Assembly: GCF_003950325.1 (NCBI RefSeq) | Contig: NZ_PXZH01000006.1 | Coordinates: forward strand, 1-64,000 | Reading direction: 5' to 3' | DNA length: 64,000 nt | Source: Vagococcus humatus | GTDB taxonomy: Bacteria > Bacillota > Bacilli > Lactobacillales > Vagococcaceae | Shown here: one piece after another, positions 17,835 through 26,677 of the stretch | Numbering within the stretch: position 1 is the first letter of the stretch | Layout of the letters: every line of letters starts with the position of its first letter | The notes under the pieces: generated by a model | What the model was told of the DNA's origin: nothing | The model's input: only the letters and a program-made list of their open reading frames with translations | Databases searched by the model: none | Position numbers and translations under genes: made by a program

Positions 17835-20800
17835 ATGAAAAAAGTATTAGTGGCTAATCGGGGAGAAATTGCCATTCGTGTCTTCCGTGCTTGTACCGAG
17901 TTAGATATTCGGACGGTAGGAATTTATGCAGCAGAAGATGAAAATTCAATGCATCGATTTAAAGCGGATGAGGCGTATGTAGTCGGTAAGGGAAAACGTC
18001 CAATTGATGCGTATCTAGATATTGAGGATATCATTCGTATTGCAAAAGATTCAGGGGCAGATGCTATTCATCCTGGCTATGGTTTTTTATCTGAAAACAT
18101 TGAGTTTGCTAAAAGATGTCAGGAAGAAGGAATAATTTTTATTGGACCTTCTTTGACACATTTAGACATGTTTGGAGATAAGTTAAAAGCCAAAGAAACG
18201 GCTTTGGCAGCTGGGATAAAACCTGTTCCAGGATCAGACGGTCCTGTTAACTCTGTTCAAGAAGTACTAGACTTTGGGGAAAAACATGGTTACCCGCTGA
18301 TGATTAAAGCCACATTAGGTGGTGGCGGACGAGGTATGCGTGTTGCTTACAATGAAAAAGAAGCAAAAGAAGGCTATGACCGAGCAAAAAGTGAAGCTAA
18401 AGCGGCTTTTGGGAATGATGAAGTTTATGTAGAGAAATATATTGCTAATCCTAAACATATTGAAGTTCAAATTTTAGGAGATAGTCACGGAAATGTCATT
18501 CATTTATTTGAAAGAGATTGTTCTGTTCAAAGACGTCATCAAAAAGTGGTAGAAGTAGCTCCTTGTGTATCTATGTCAGACAGTCAACGAGAAGAAATTT
18601 GTCAAGCAGCTGTCCAAATTATGAAACATGTAGGGTATATCAATGCTGGAACGGTTGAGTTTTTGGTTGAGGGAGATCATTTTTATTTCATTGAAGTCAA
18701 CCCAAGAGTACAAGTAGAACACACCATTACTGAATTGATTACTGGCATAGACATCGTTATTGCCCAATTATTAATTGCTGATGGCAAAGATTTGCATCAA
18801 GATATAGGTATTCCTCATCAAAAAGATATTGAATTACGTGGTTCAGCCATTCAATGCCGAATTACCACGGAAGATCCTGAAAACCAATTTTTACCAGATA
18901 CAGGTAAAATTGATACGTATCGTTCACCAGGTGGCTTAGGCATTAGATTAGATGTAGGAAATGGTTATGCTGGTTCAGAGATTACTCCTTACTTTGATTC
19001 TTTACTAGTGAAAGTGTGTACCTTTGGAACAGACTTTGACAAAAGTGTTCAAAAAATGCGTAGAGCCTTGAAAGAATTCCGCATTCGCGGGGTGAAAACG
19101 AATATTTTGTTTTTATTTAATGTGATTAATCACCCTGTTTTTCAATCTGGTCAAGCAAAAACAACCTTTATTGACACAACACCAGAGCTTTTTGAGTTTC
19201 CAAGATTAAAGGATCGGGGCAACAAGTTGTTGCGTTATATAGGAGAAGTTTCTATTAATGGTTTCCCTGGAATTGACATGGATAAAAAACCTTATTTTGA
19301 AGAGTCTAAAGTACCTAAACATTTAGAGCGTCAACACATTGTGACAGCAAAAGATATTTTAGAAAAAGAAGGAGCAGAAGGTGTATCCAAATGGGTCTAT
19401 GAGCAACCGAAAGTTCTATTGACTGATACAACCTTTAGAGATGCTCATCAAAGTTTATTAGCTACTAGAGTTCGTACGAAAGATTTAGTCAAAATAGCGG
19501 AAGAAACAGCACAAGGAATGCCAGAGTTATTTTCAAGTGAAATGTGGGGAGGGGCAACCTTTGATGTGGCTTATCGTTTCTTAAACGAAAACCCTTGGGA
19601 AAGACTCCGCCTTATTCGCCAAAAAATGCCCCATACACTGCTTCAAATGCTAATTCGCGGTTCTAATGGGGTAGGCTATCAAAACTACCCAGATAACGTT
19701 ATAGAAGAGTTTATTAAAGAAGCTGCTCATCAAGGAATTGATGTGTTTAGAATTTTTGATAGTTTAAACTGGGTACCTCAAATGGAAAAAAGTATTCAAG
19801 TTGTTAGAGACACTGGAAAAATAGCAGAAGCGACGATGTGCTACACAGGAGATATACTAGATCCTATGCGTCAAAAATACGGTGTGTCTTACTACAAAAA
19901 CATGGCTAAAGAGTTGGAACAATTAGGGGCTCATATCATTGCCATTAAAGATATGGCAGGCTTACTCAAACCACAAGCTGCTTATCAGTTAGTCAGTGAA
20001 TTAAAAGAAACCGTAGATATCCCTATTCACTTACATACTCATGATACAAGCGGCAATGGCTTACTAACTTACGCTGAAGCAACTAAAGCTGGAGTAGACA
20101 TTATTGATGTGGCCATGAGTTCTATGAGCAGTACTACTAGTCAACCAAGTATGAGCAGTCTTTATTATGCCTTAGCTAATGATGAAAGAATGCCAGAAAT
20201 GACTATAAAAAATGTCCAACAGTTAAATCATTACTGGGAAACAACTCGAACCTATTATGCTCCTTTTGAAAATGGGATAAAAGGACCACAAACAGAAGTC
20301 TATTCTCACGAAATGCCAGGAGGCCAGTATTCTAATTTGAAACAACAAGCTAAAGCTGTAGGCTTAGAAGATAGATGGGAAGACATTAAAGAGATGTATA
20401 TCACTGTTAACCAAATGTTTGGTGATATCATTAAAGTGACTCCTTCTTCTAAAGTGGTAGGAGATATGGCTTTGTTTATGATTCAAAATGATCTAACAGA
20501 AGAAGTGATTGAACAACGCGGAGAAACTTTGAACTTTCCAGAGTCTGTTGTGAATTTCTTTTTAGGTAATCTAGGACAACCAGTCGGAGGCTTCCCTGAA
20601 AAATTACAACGGATTATTTTAAAAGGGCAAACACCTATCACTGTTAGACCAGGTAAGTTAGCTCCTGCAGTTAACTTTGAAACAGTTAAACAAGAACTAG
20701 CTACAAAAATCGGATACACGCCTTCTAAAGAAGAGGTGTTAAGTTATCTTATGTATCCGCAAGTCTTTTTGGATTATGCTAATATGTATAATAATTACGG

Positions 20801-21260
20801 AGATGTTACAGTGCTAGACACGCCAACTTTCTTTTATGGTATGCGTCACGGTGAAACAATCCGAGTGGAAATTGAAAAAGGTAAAACATTAAATATTCAA
20901 CTGGAACAAGTAGGAGAACCTAACCTAGAAGGCAACAGAACTCTTTACTTTATTTTAAACGGTCAAAGACGAGACTTAGTAATCAAAGATACAAGTATTA
21001 AGACAACCATGACTGTTAAACAAAAAGCAGAACCAACGAAAAAAGAACATATTGGTGCGACTATGCCAGGAACAGTTTTAACAGTGTTGGTTAAAAAGGG
21101 AGAAAGTTTTGAAAAGGGAGATCCTCTACTAGTAACAGAAGCAATGAAAATGGAAACCACCATTCAGGCACCATTTTCTGGTATAGTAGAAGTGCTTCAT
21201 GCCCAAGAAGGGGAACCAATTGAAGCTAATGATTTACTAATGGAAATAAAAGAAAAATAA
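17835..21260 (+). CDS. pyc: Pyruvate carboxylase
   Basis: A 1141-residue single-chain biotin enzyme making oxaloacetate from pyruvate and bicarbonate. Domains in order: biotin carboxylase (about 1-450, with GGGGRGMR and FIEVNPRVQVEHT), carboxyltransferase (about 520-820, with TTFRDAHQSLLATR, the metal-binding HLHTHDTSGN, and SMSSTTSQPS), PYC_OADA, and the biotinyl domain with EAMKMETT carrying the biotin Lys near residue 1106. Length is normal. It feeds the TCA branch for aspartate and, together with PPDK further right, sits at the PEP-pyruvate-oxaloacetate node. Confidence 0.97.
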   Translation: MKKVLVANRGEIAIRVFRACTELDIRTVGIYAAEDENSMHRFKADEAYVVGKGKRPIDAYLDIEDIIRIAKDSGADAIHPGYGFLSENIEFAKRCQEEGIIFIGPSLTHLDMFGDKLKAKETALAAGIKPVPGSDGPVNSVQEVLDFGEKHGYPLMIKATLGGGGRGMRVAYNEKEAKEGYDRAKSEAKAAFGNDEVYVEKYIANPKHIEVQILGDSHGNVIHLFERDCSVQRRHQKVVEVAPCVSMSDSQREEICQAAVQIMKHVGYINAGTVEFLVEGDHFYFIEVNPRVQVEHTITELITGIDIVIAQLLIADGKDLHQDIGIPHQKDIELRGSAIQCRITTEDPENQFLPDTGKIDTYRSPGGLGIRLDVGNGYAGSEITPYFDSLLVKVCTFGTDFDKSVQKMRRALKEFRIRGVKTNILFLFNVINHPVFQSGQAKTTFIDTTPELFEFPRLKDRGNKLLRYIGEVSINGFPGIDMDKKPYFEESKVPKHLERQHIVTAKDILEKEGAEGVSKWVYEQPKVLLTDTTFRDAHQSLLATRVRTKDLVKIAEETAQGMPELFSSEMWGGATFDVAYRFLNENPWERLRLIRQKMPHTLLQMLIRGSNGVGYQNYPDNVIEEFIKEAAHQGIDVFRIFDSLNWVPQMEKSIQVVRDTGKIAEATMCYTGDILDPMRQKYGVSYYKNMAKELEQLGAHIIAIKDMAGLLKPQAAYQLVSELKETVDIPIHLHTHDTSGNGLLTYAEATKAGVDIIDVAMSSMSSTTSQPSMSSLYYALANDERMPEMTIKNVQQLNHYWETTRTYYAPFENGIKGPQTEVYSHEMPGGQYSNLKQQAKAVGLEDRWEDIKEMYITVNQMFGDIIKVTPSSKVVGDMALFMIQNDLTEEVIEQRGETLNFPESVVNFFLGNLGQPVGGFPEKLQRIILKGQTPITVRPGKLAPAVNFETVKQELATKIGYTPSKEEVLSYLMYPQVFLDYANMYNNYGDVTVLDTPTFFYGMRHGETIRVEIEKGKTLNIQLEQVGEPNLEGNRTLYFILNGQRRDLVIKDTSIKTTMTVKQKAEPTKKEHIGATMPGTVLTVLVKKGESFEKGDPLLVTEAMKMETTIQAPFSGIVEVLHAQEGEPIEANDLLMEIKEK

Positions 21261-21281
21261 TTAATAGAAGGAAGGAAAAAC

Positions 21282-22445
21282 ATGAAACGTTTGCGAGATT
21301 TTTTAATTGTCTTTGCATTGTTGCTGGTAGTAGCATATGCTCAACCAGTAGTTTCTCCTTCTTTTTTTTCTCCTAAAATAAATCAAGAACAGAATCCAGC
21401 TGATTCTAAGCCAAAAAATAAAAGACCTAAAAAAATTGATTATGAAAAAATACCAACAGTTGGGTTAGCCTCTTTTATTCACCAAGATCCTCAAGAATTA
21501 ACCAAAGAGTACGGGGAACCTCTTGAGATACAAACAACTAGTTTAGGCTATGATTGGTGGATTTTAGGCGAAGATGAAAAAGATTATATGCAAGTTGCAG
21601 TTAGGAATCATAAAGTTCAGTCGATTTTTGTTTTAGGAAAAGAAGTAGATACCAGCCCTTTTCGTTTAGGAATGAGTGTGAGTCAAGTGTTAGAGATTGG
21701 CTCTGTTTCTCCTGATTTTAAAATAGATAATGAAAACACAGCAGTGAGTTTTGAATTATCTGAGAAAGATATGAATCATCGGCCGTTACTAGCTTTTGAT
21801 AATGGCAGTTTTGCGATGCTTCATTTTAGTCAAAAAACTAATCGGTTGATTGGTATTAGGTATTTAGATAAAGAAACTTTATTAAGATTGATGCCTTATC
21901 AATTAAATGAGGAAGACTTAGAGGCAAAAAAAGCGACGGATAAAATTGACTGGGAAACAGTAGATAATAATAATGAACGGCAGTTTTTATCTATTTTTAA
22001 CATTTTAAAAGAAAAGGACCAGTCTGCTTATTATTCACTGAATAAACAATTAGATGAAAAAGCTGAACAAGTCCTCACTTCTTTTTTAGCCAATCCTGAA
22101 CAAGTGTTAAAAAATAAAAATCACTTAATAAATTGGGAACATGCAAAGACAAGATTGGATTATAGTGCTCCTTTTTATTTAACAAATGAAGAATTTAAAC
22201 GCTTATTAGCTTTAGGCAATCTATCTAGTGATAGCGTTCATGGGATTATTTATACTCCAGCTTATGATGTTCCCATGATGATAATGAATTGGTACAGCGA
22301 AGGGGTTTACCGCCAACAATTTTCACATAAAAAAGAGCGAGATATGGGAATTTATTTTTATGAAGATGTTGGTTTATTTTTATTTGGCAATCACGAAGGG
22401 AAAGTTCCTACGGTAAATGAAACAGAAGGGAGCGATTCACGATAA
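21282..22445 (+). CDS. CAP-associated-domain protein (YlbC-like, without SCP domain)
   Basis: A 387-residue protein with an N-terminal signal anchor (about residues 5-24) and a CAP-associated domain (about 60-200, with KEYGEPLEIQTTSLGYDWWI and RLGMSVSQV). Bacillus YlbC carries a further C-terminal CAP/SCP domain with conserved His and Glu. I do not recognise that motif set in residues 200-387, so the second half is diverged. It is probably exported or membrane-anchored. Its position between pyc and ylbF is the conserved one. Confidence 0.75.
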   Translation: MKRLRDFLIVFALLLVVAYAQPVVSPSFFSPKINQEQNPADSKPKNKRPKKIDYEKIPTVGLASFIHQDPQELTKEYGEPLEIQTTSLGYDWWILGEDEKDYMQVAVRNHKVQSIFVLGKEVDTSPFRLGMSVSQVLEIGSVSPDFKIDNENTAVSFELSEKDMNHRPLLAFDNGSFAMLHFSQKTNRLIGIRYLDKETLLRLMPYQLNEEDLEAKKATDKIDWETVDNNNERQFLSIFNILKEKDQSAYYSLNKQLDEKAEQVLTSFLANPEQVLKNKNHLINWEHAKTRLDYSAPFYLTNEEFKRLLALGNLSSDSVHGIIYTPAYDVPMMIMNWYSEGVYRQQFSHKKERDMGIYFYEDVGLFLFGNHEGKVPTVNETEGSDSR

Positions 22446-22870
22446 TTTATTCAGAAGAATTATTAGAAATAGAAACAGACAGTCTACAGTTATGCCAGTT
22501 GATTCGAGAGAGTAAGGTATATCAAAGCTATGTAGCTTGCTATCACCAACTTCAAACCGACCAACTAGCACAAGAAAAAATTGCGGTATTTAGAAGAAGT
22601 AAAGAAAAATTTGAACAAGTAGAAGCTTACGGAAAATATGCCCCAGATTATAAAGAAAAAAGACGTGCAGTGCGGCAAGCTAAACGGTGTGTTGATTTAG
22701 ATGAAACCGTCGCTCAATTTCGTTTGAAAGAAAGAGAGTTACAAGATTTATTAGATCACATTACTTATGAAATTGCTCAAGCTGTTTCAACGGATATTAA
22801 AGTAGATGCAGGAAATCCTTTCTTTGAGTTTGGGGATAAAGGATGCGGAGGTCAGTGTCATGTTAGATAA
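22442..22870 (+). CDS. ylbF: YlbF, Y-complex component
   Basis: A YlbF/YmcA (Com_YlbF) helical protein that, with YmcA and YaaT, directs RNase Y processing and affects competence, biofilm and sporulation in Bacillus. The C-terminal CGGQCH matches the cysteine tail that helps bind an iron-sulphur cluster. The first canonical in-frame start is TTG at 22499, but family-like sequence (IYSEELLEIETDSLQLCQ) is already in frame upstream, and AGGGAG at 22427-22432 points to ATA at 22442 or ATT at 22445. A rare start codon is therefore likely. The start is uncertain, the rest is secure. Confidence 0.85.
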   Translation: MIYSEELLEIETDSLQLCQLIRESKVYQSYVACYHQLQTDQLAQEKIAVFRRSKEKFEQVEAYGKYAPDYKEKRRAVRQAKRCVDLDETVAQFRLKERELQDLLDHITYEIAQAVSTDIKVDAGNPFFEFGDKGCGGQCHVR

Positions 22871-23213
22871 TCAAGCAGAGCAACTAGTTTTTGAACATAT
22901 ACCTCGTCGCTCATTAATTGTTTGGGTATATTCATTAAAACAAGTAAAAAATTTGAGAAAATATGGTTTTATTTATTATGTATCACGAAAAATGAAGTAT
23001 GTAGTGCTTTATATGGAAGAAGCTTCTTTTGAAAAAAATGTGGAAGCGATTGAGCGACTTCATTTTGTAAGACATACGGAAAAATCTCATCGTCCTGATT
23101 TAGATATGAACTTTGGCGAGAATTTTAAAGAAATGATTCGATTATCAGAATTAGAAACGCCAGAAACAGATTTTCAAGAATTACTAGATCAAGGGATTGA
23201 AGAAGATAATTAG
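22860..23213 (+). CDS. ylbG: YlbG family protein (UPF0298)
   Basis: A 117-residue protein with the UPF0298 signature (RRSLIVWVYSLKQVKNLRKYG, then YVSRKMKYVVLYM). No biochemical role is known. It overlaps ylbF by 11 bases and lies directly before rsmD, as in Bacillus. The ATG at 22860 is chosen because GGAGG at 22847 is correctly spaced. Earlier in-frame ATGs fall inside ylbF without a ribosome binding site. Confidence 0.88.
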   Translation: MLDNQAEQLVFEHIPRRSLIVWVYSLKQVKNLRKYGFIYYVSRKMKYVVLYMEEASFEKNVEAIERLHFVRHTEKSHRPDLDMNFGENFKEMIRLSELETPETDFQELLDQGIEEDN

Positions 23214-23225
23214 AGGTGAGAAATT

Positions 23226-23777
23226 ATGCGAGTGATATCTGGAGAGTATGGAGGCCGTCGGTTAAAGTCCCTAAGTGGAGATAATACTAGACCGACAACA
23301 GATAAGGTGAAAGAATCTATTTTTAATATGATAGGCCCTTATTTTGATGGAGGGATTGTGCTGGATTTATTTGCTGGAAGTGGTGGATTAGCTATTGAAG
23401 CTATTTCCAGAGGATGTGAACATGCTTATTGTGTAGATAAAAGTTATGCAGCTATTAAAGTAATTCAAGAAAATATCGCAATTACCAAAGAACCTGAAAA
23501 ATTTACTTTGGTAAAAAAAGAAGCTAACAGTGCCTTATCACAATTTAAAGCATCAGACATTCAATTTGATTATGTGTTTTTAGACCCGCCTTATGCTAAG
23601 CAAACCATTGAAAAACAAGTTGAATGGATGAAAGAAGCCAATTTACTGAAAGAACAGGCTTATGTTATCTGTGAAGTTGACAAAGCGGTTCAATTACCAG
23701 ATGAATTAGCCTCTTTAACCTTAAAAAGAAGACAAACATATGGTGGAACAGAAATTGTGATCTATCTAAATGATTAA
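23226..23777 (+). CDS. rsmD: 16S rRNA (guanine966-N2)-methyltransferase RsmD
   Basis: A 183-residue SAM-dependent methyltransferase. The N-terminal [14 protein letters not shown], the SAM-binding [15 protein letters not shown] and the catalytic DPPY in FLDPPYAK are all present. It methylates G966 of 16S rRNA during 30S assembly. It is followed by coaD 35 bases later, a near-universal pairing in Firmicutes. Confidence 0.95.
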   Translation: MRVISGEYGGRRLKSLSGDNTRPTTDKVKESIFNMIGPYFDGGIVLDLFAGSGGLAIEAISRGCEHAYCVDKSYAAIKVIQENIAITKEPEKFTLVKKEANSALSQFKASDIQFDYVFLDPPYAKQTIEKQVEWMKEANLLKEQAYVICEVDKAVQLPDELASLTLKRRQTYGGTEIVIYLND

Positions 23778-23812
23778 CCATCATTAACTAGAAGTAAAAA
23801 GGAGAGAGACTC

Positions 23813-24307
23813 ATGTCACTTGAAAAAATTGCCTTATTTCCAGGGAGTTTTGATCCCTTTACTAATGGGCATTTAAATACTGTGGAGCGTGCTGCTAACA
23901 TTTTTGATCAAGTGTATATCAGCATTGTGACTAATACGACTAAAAAAGCTTTATTTACCTTAGATGAAAAATTAGACTTAGCCCAAAAAGCAACGAAACA
24001 TTTAGAAAATGTTTCAGTTATTGTTCAAGAAGAAGGTTTAACCGTTGATTTAGCTAAAAAATTACAAGCTAATTTTTTAGTTAGAGGGATAAGAAATGCT
24101 ACAGATTACGAATACGAAAAAAATATTGCCTTTATGAATAGTCAATTAAATGAGCAGGTTGAAACAGTCTTCTTATTGTCTCACCCTGAATTTAGTAATG
24201 TTAGTTCAAGTATTATTAAAGAAATAGCGTATTTTGGTGGAGATATATCTGCTTTTGTTCCAAAATGTGTCCATCAAGCAATTTTAGAAAAATATCATCA
24301 AGACTAA
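23813..24307 (+). CDS. coaD: Phosphopantetheine adenylyltransferase
   Basis: A 164-residue enzyme that transfers AMP from ATP to 4'-phosphopantetheine in CoA synthesis. The nucleotidyltransferase motif GSFDPFTNGHL (residues 10-20) and the C-terminal VSSSIIKE motif are intact. RBS AAGGAGAG is well placed. Length is normal for CoaD. Confidence 0.96.
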   Translation: MSLEKIALFPGSFDPFTNGHLNTVERAANIFDQVYISIVTNTTKKALFTLDEKLDLAQKATKHLENVSVIVQEEGLTVDLAKKLQANFLVRGIRNATDYEYEKNIAFMNSQLNEQVETVFLLSHPEFSNVSSSIIKEIAYFGGDISAFVPKCVHQAILEKYHQD

Positions 24308-24330
24308 TGGAATGATAAGGAAAAATAGGT

Positions 24331-25383
24331 ATGGAATTTATGACAAATAAAAAAAACCGAATATCGTTAAGTGTGATTGTACTAGCTGTGCTAGTTTTAA
24401 TCAGTGTCCTTCTTCCGTTGCCTTACTACATTGAAACGCCAGGATCTGCTGAAAACATCAATGAATATGTACGAGTAGACAACCGAGAAAATACTCACCC
24501 AGGAGCTTATTATTTAACTACTGTGGCAATTCAAAGAGGGACTCCCTTAAGTTTAGCTATGGCTAAATTTTTACCTTTTCGTGAGATTATCTCTAAAGAA
24601 GAGTTAATGGGAGAAAGTGACGATCAAGACTATGAGCGGATTAGTCAATATGAAATGGATAGCTCAGAAAATATGGCGAAAAAAGTAGCTTTTGATTTAG
24701 CTAAAAAAAAGTATAGCTTCCAATTTCAAGGTGTTTATGTAATGGGAGTGATGAAAGACTCTAGTTTTTACAATCAATTAGCAACTGGAGATATTGTCTA
24801 TCAAATAGATAACTTTAAACCACAGTCTTCTAAAGAATTTATTGATTATATTAAAGCAAAAAAAGTAAAGGATCAAATAACGGTTCACTATAAACGAGAT
24901 GGCCAAACCAACCAAGTGTCAGGGCCGTTAATTTTATTAGGAGAACCTAAACGTCCAGGAATTGGGATTACTTTAGCAGATAAAACCCAAATCAAAACAA
25001 AAGAACAAGTAGACTTTTTAACCGAAGAGATAGGGGGACCTTCTGGAGGGTTGATGTTTACTTTAGAATTATATGAAATATTATCAGGTGAGGATTTAAG
25101 ACAGGGTAGACAAGTAGCAGGGACTGGTACTATTGAAGAGGATGGAAAAGTGGGCAGCATTGGTGGGATTGATAAAAAAATTGTGGCAGCAGATAAAGCA
25201 GGAGCTAGTATTTTCTTTGCTCCATCTGAGCCAATTAATCCAGAGCTTAAAAAAATGTACCCTGATTTATTAACGAATTATGAAGAAGCTAAGCGAGCAG
25301 GGAAAAAAATTAAGACTAAAATGAAAATTGTTCCAGTCAGTAACATTCAAGAAGCTATGGACTATTTGAAAGAAAGTAAGTAA
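24331..25383 (+). CDS. Membrane-anchored Lon-like PDZ protease (YlbL/SepM type)
   Basis: A 350-residue protein with one N-terminal membrane span (about residues 10-30), an extracytoplasmic PDZ domain (about 120-205) and a Lon-type S16 protease domain. The catalytic Ser is in GGPSGGLMF (about 237) and the Lys in GGIDKKIVAADKAG (about 279). In streptococci the orthologue SepM trims competence pheromone. In Bacillus YlbL degrades a division inhibitor. The target here is not predictable. It is the last gene of the pyc-ylbL run. Confidence 0.9.
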   Translation: MEFMTNKKNRISLSVIVLAVLVLISVLLPLPYYIETPGSAENINEYVRVDNRENTHPGAYYLTTVAIQRGTPLSLAMAKFLPFREIISKEELMGESDDQDYERISQYEMDSSENMAKKVAFDLAKKKYSFQFQGVYVMGVMKDSSFYNQLATGDIVYQIDNFKPQSSKEFIDYIKAKKVKDQITVHYKRDGQTNQVSGPLILLGEPKRPGIGITLADKTQIKTKEQVDFLTEEIGGPSGGLMFTLELYEILSGEDLRQGRQVAGTGTIEEDGKVGSIGGIDKKIVAADKAGASIFFAPSEPINPELKKMYPDLLTNYEEAKRAGKKIKTKMKIVPVSNIQEAMDYLKESK

Positions 25384-25410
25384 AAGTTGCTAATTTAGCA
25401 ACTTTTTTTC
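25382..25410 (+). terminator. Terminator after ylbL
   Basis: AAAGTTGCTAA / TTAGCAACTTT stem with T7. Confidence 0.9.
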
Positions 25411-25469
25411 TTTGCTTCGTGTTTTTTTACAACTTTTCCATATATTTATTATGAAAAGGAGGGAGCGTG

Positions 25470-26147
25470 ATGAAAAGACATTCAAAAAAATCAGCCAGTT
25501 TAGCTATGAAAAAAAAGCTAATGTTAATCAGTACCGTCTTAATAGGGATTAGTTTTCTTTTTAGTTTTATTTGGTTGAGACAAAGTCAGATAAACAAGCA
25601 AACTGTGATTCCAGTCGTCCAAAAACAAGAAAAAAGGTCAGAGAAACCTAGTACTCAGATAAAAGAAAAACAAGGAAGCTTATCAAAGAACACCCAAATG
25701 TTTGTAGACGTTAAAGGAGCGGTAGCTAAACCGGGCATGTATTCAGTGACAGATAATATGCGAGTTCAAGAAGTTATTTTAAAAGCTGGCAACTTTTTAC
25801 CTGAAGCAGATCAAACTTATGTAAATTTAGCTCAAAAAGTGACAGATCAGCTAGTTATTTATGTGCCAAAAAAAGGAGAGGAAACTTCTTTAACTCAAGT
25901 GAAAGTGTCGGCAACAACATCTAAAGAAGGTAGCTCTCAATCTGATCAAAAGCAGTTAATAAATATTAATCAAGCAGATGTAGCTGGTCTTCAACAACTA
26001 ACTGGCATTGGAGGGAAAAAAGCAGAAGAAATTGTTCGCTATAGAGAAGAACAAGGTGAGTTTCAAAAGATCGAAGATTTAAAGAAGGTATCTGGTATTG
26101 GGGAAAAAACATTTGAAAGTTTAAAAGAATGGATTACAATTGAGTAA
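25470..26147 (+). CDS. comEA: ComEA, DNA-binding receptor for uptake
   Basis: A 225-residue membrane-anchored protein. A span lies at about residues 18-38, then a charged linker, a SLBB-type domain (about 75-130; VDVKGAVAKPGMYSV) and a C-terminal helix-hairpin-helix pair (about 160-225; ININQADVAGLQQLTGIGGKKAEEI). It binds double-stranded DNA outside the membrane and passes it to ComEC. First gene of comEA-comEB-comEC-holA. The ATG is chosen over the preceding GTG because GGAGGG is better spaced to it. Confidence 0.94.
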   Translation: MKRHSKKSASLAMKKKLMLISTVLIGISFLFSFIWLRQSQINKQTVIPVVQKQEKRSEKPSTQIKEKQGSLSKNTQMFVDVKGAVAKPGMYSVTDNMRVQEVILKAGNFLPEADQTYVNLAQKVTDQLVIYVPKKGEETSLTQVKVSATTSKEGSSQSDQKQLININQADVAGLQQLTGIGGKKAEEIVRYREEQGEFQKIEDLKKVSGIGEKTFESLKEWITIE

Positions 26148-26167
26148 ATAAGAAAAGGAGGGATGAC

Positions 26168-26677
26168 ATGTCTTTTGAGCGAATACCTTGGGATCAATAT
26201 TTTATGGGACAAAGTTTATTGCTATCTCTTCGAAGTACATGTAGTCGGCTTACTGTAGGAGCAACCATTGTTCGGGATAAACGGATTATTGCTGGAGGAT
26301 ATAATGGTTCCGTCAGTGGAGATGTACATTGTATCGATGAGGGGTGTTATGTTGTAGATGGACATTGCATGAGAACTATCCATGCAGAAATGAATGCTAT
26401 TTTACAATGTGCTAAATTCGGCGTACCTACAGAAGGAGCTGAAATTTATGTGACTCATTTTCCTTGTTTACCATGCACTAAAATGATTTTACAAGCGGGC
26501 ATTAAAAAAATTCATTATTTAACAGATTATCATAATAATGAGTATGCTTTAAAATTGATGGAACAAACTGGTGTAACGGTAGATCAAGTTAAACTTTCAA
26601 AAAAATATTTTACCAATTTACCTTTTGGTACAGAAAATGGCTGTCTTACAGAAGATATCTTTTTGGAAGATAACTAA
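26168..26677 (+). CDS. comEB: ComEB, dCMP deaminase
   Basis: A 169-residue zinc deaminase. The catalytic HAE is in TIHAEMNAI (about residue 74) and the PCxxC zinc site in FPCLPCTKM (about residue 101). It converts dCMP to dUMP. It sits between comEA and comEC in competence operons but is not required for uptake in Bacillus. It overlaps the start of comEC. Confidence 0.94.
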   Translation: MSFERIPWDQYFMGQSLLLSLRSTCSRLTVGATIVRDKRIIAGGYNGSVSGDVHCIDEGCYVVDGHCMRTIHAEMNAILQCAKFGVPTEGAEIYVTHFPCLPCTKMILQAGIKKIHYLTDYHNNEYALKLMEQTGVTVDQVKLSKKYFTNLPFGTENGCLTEDIFLEDN

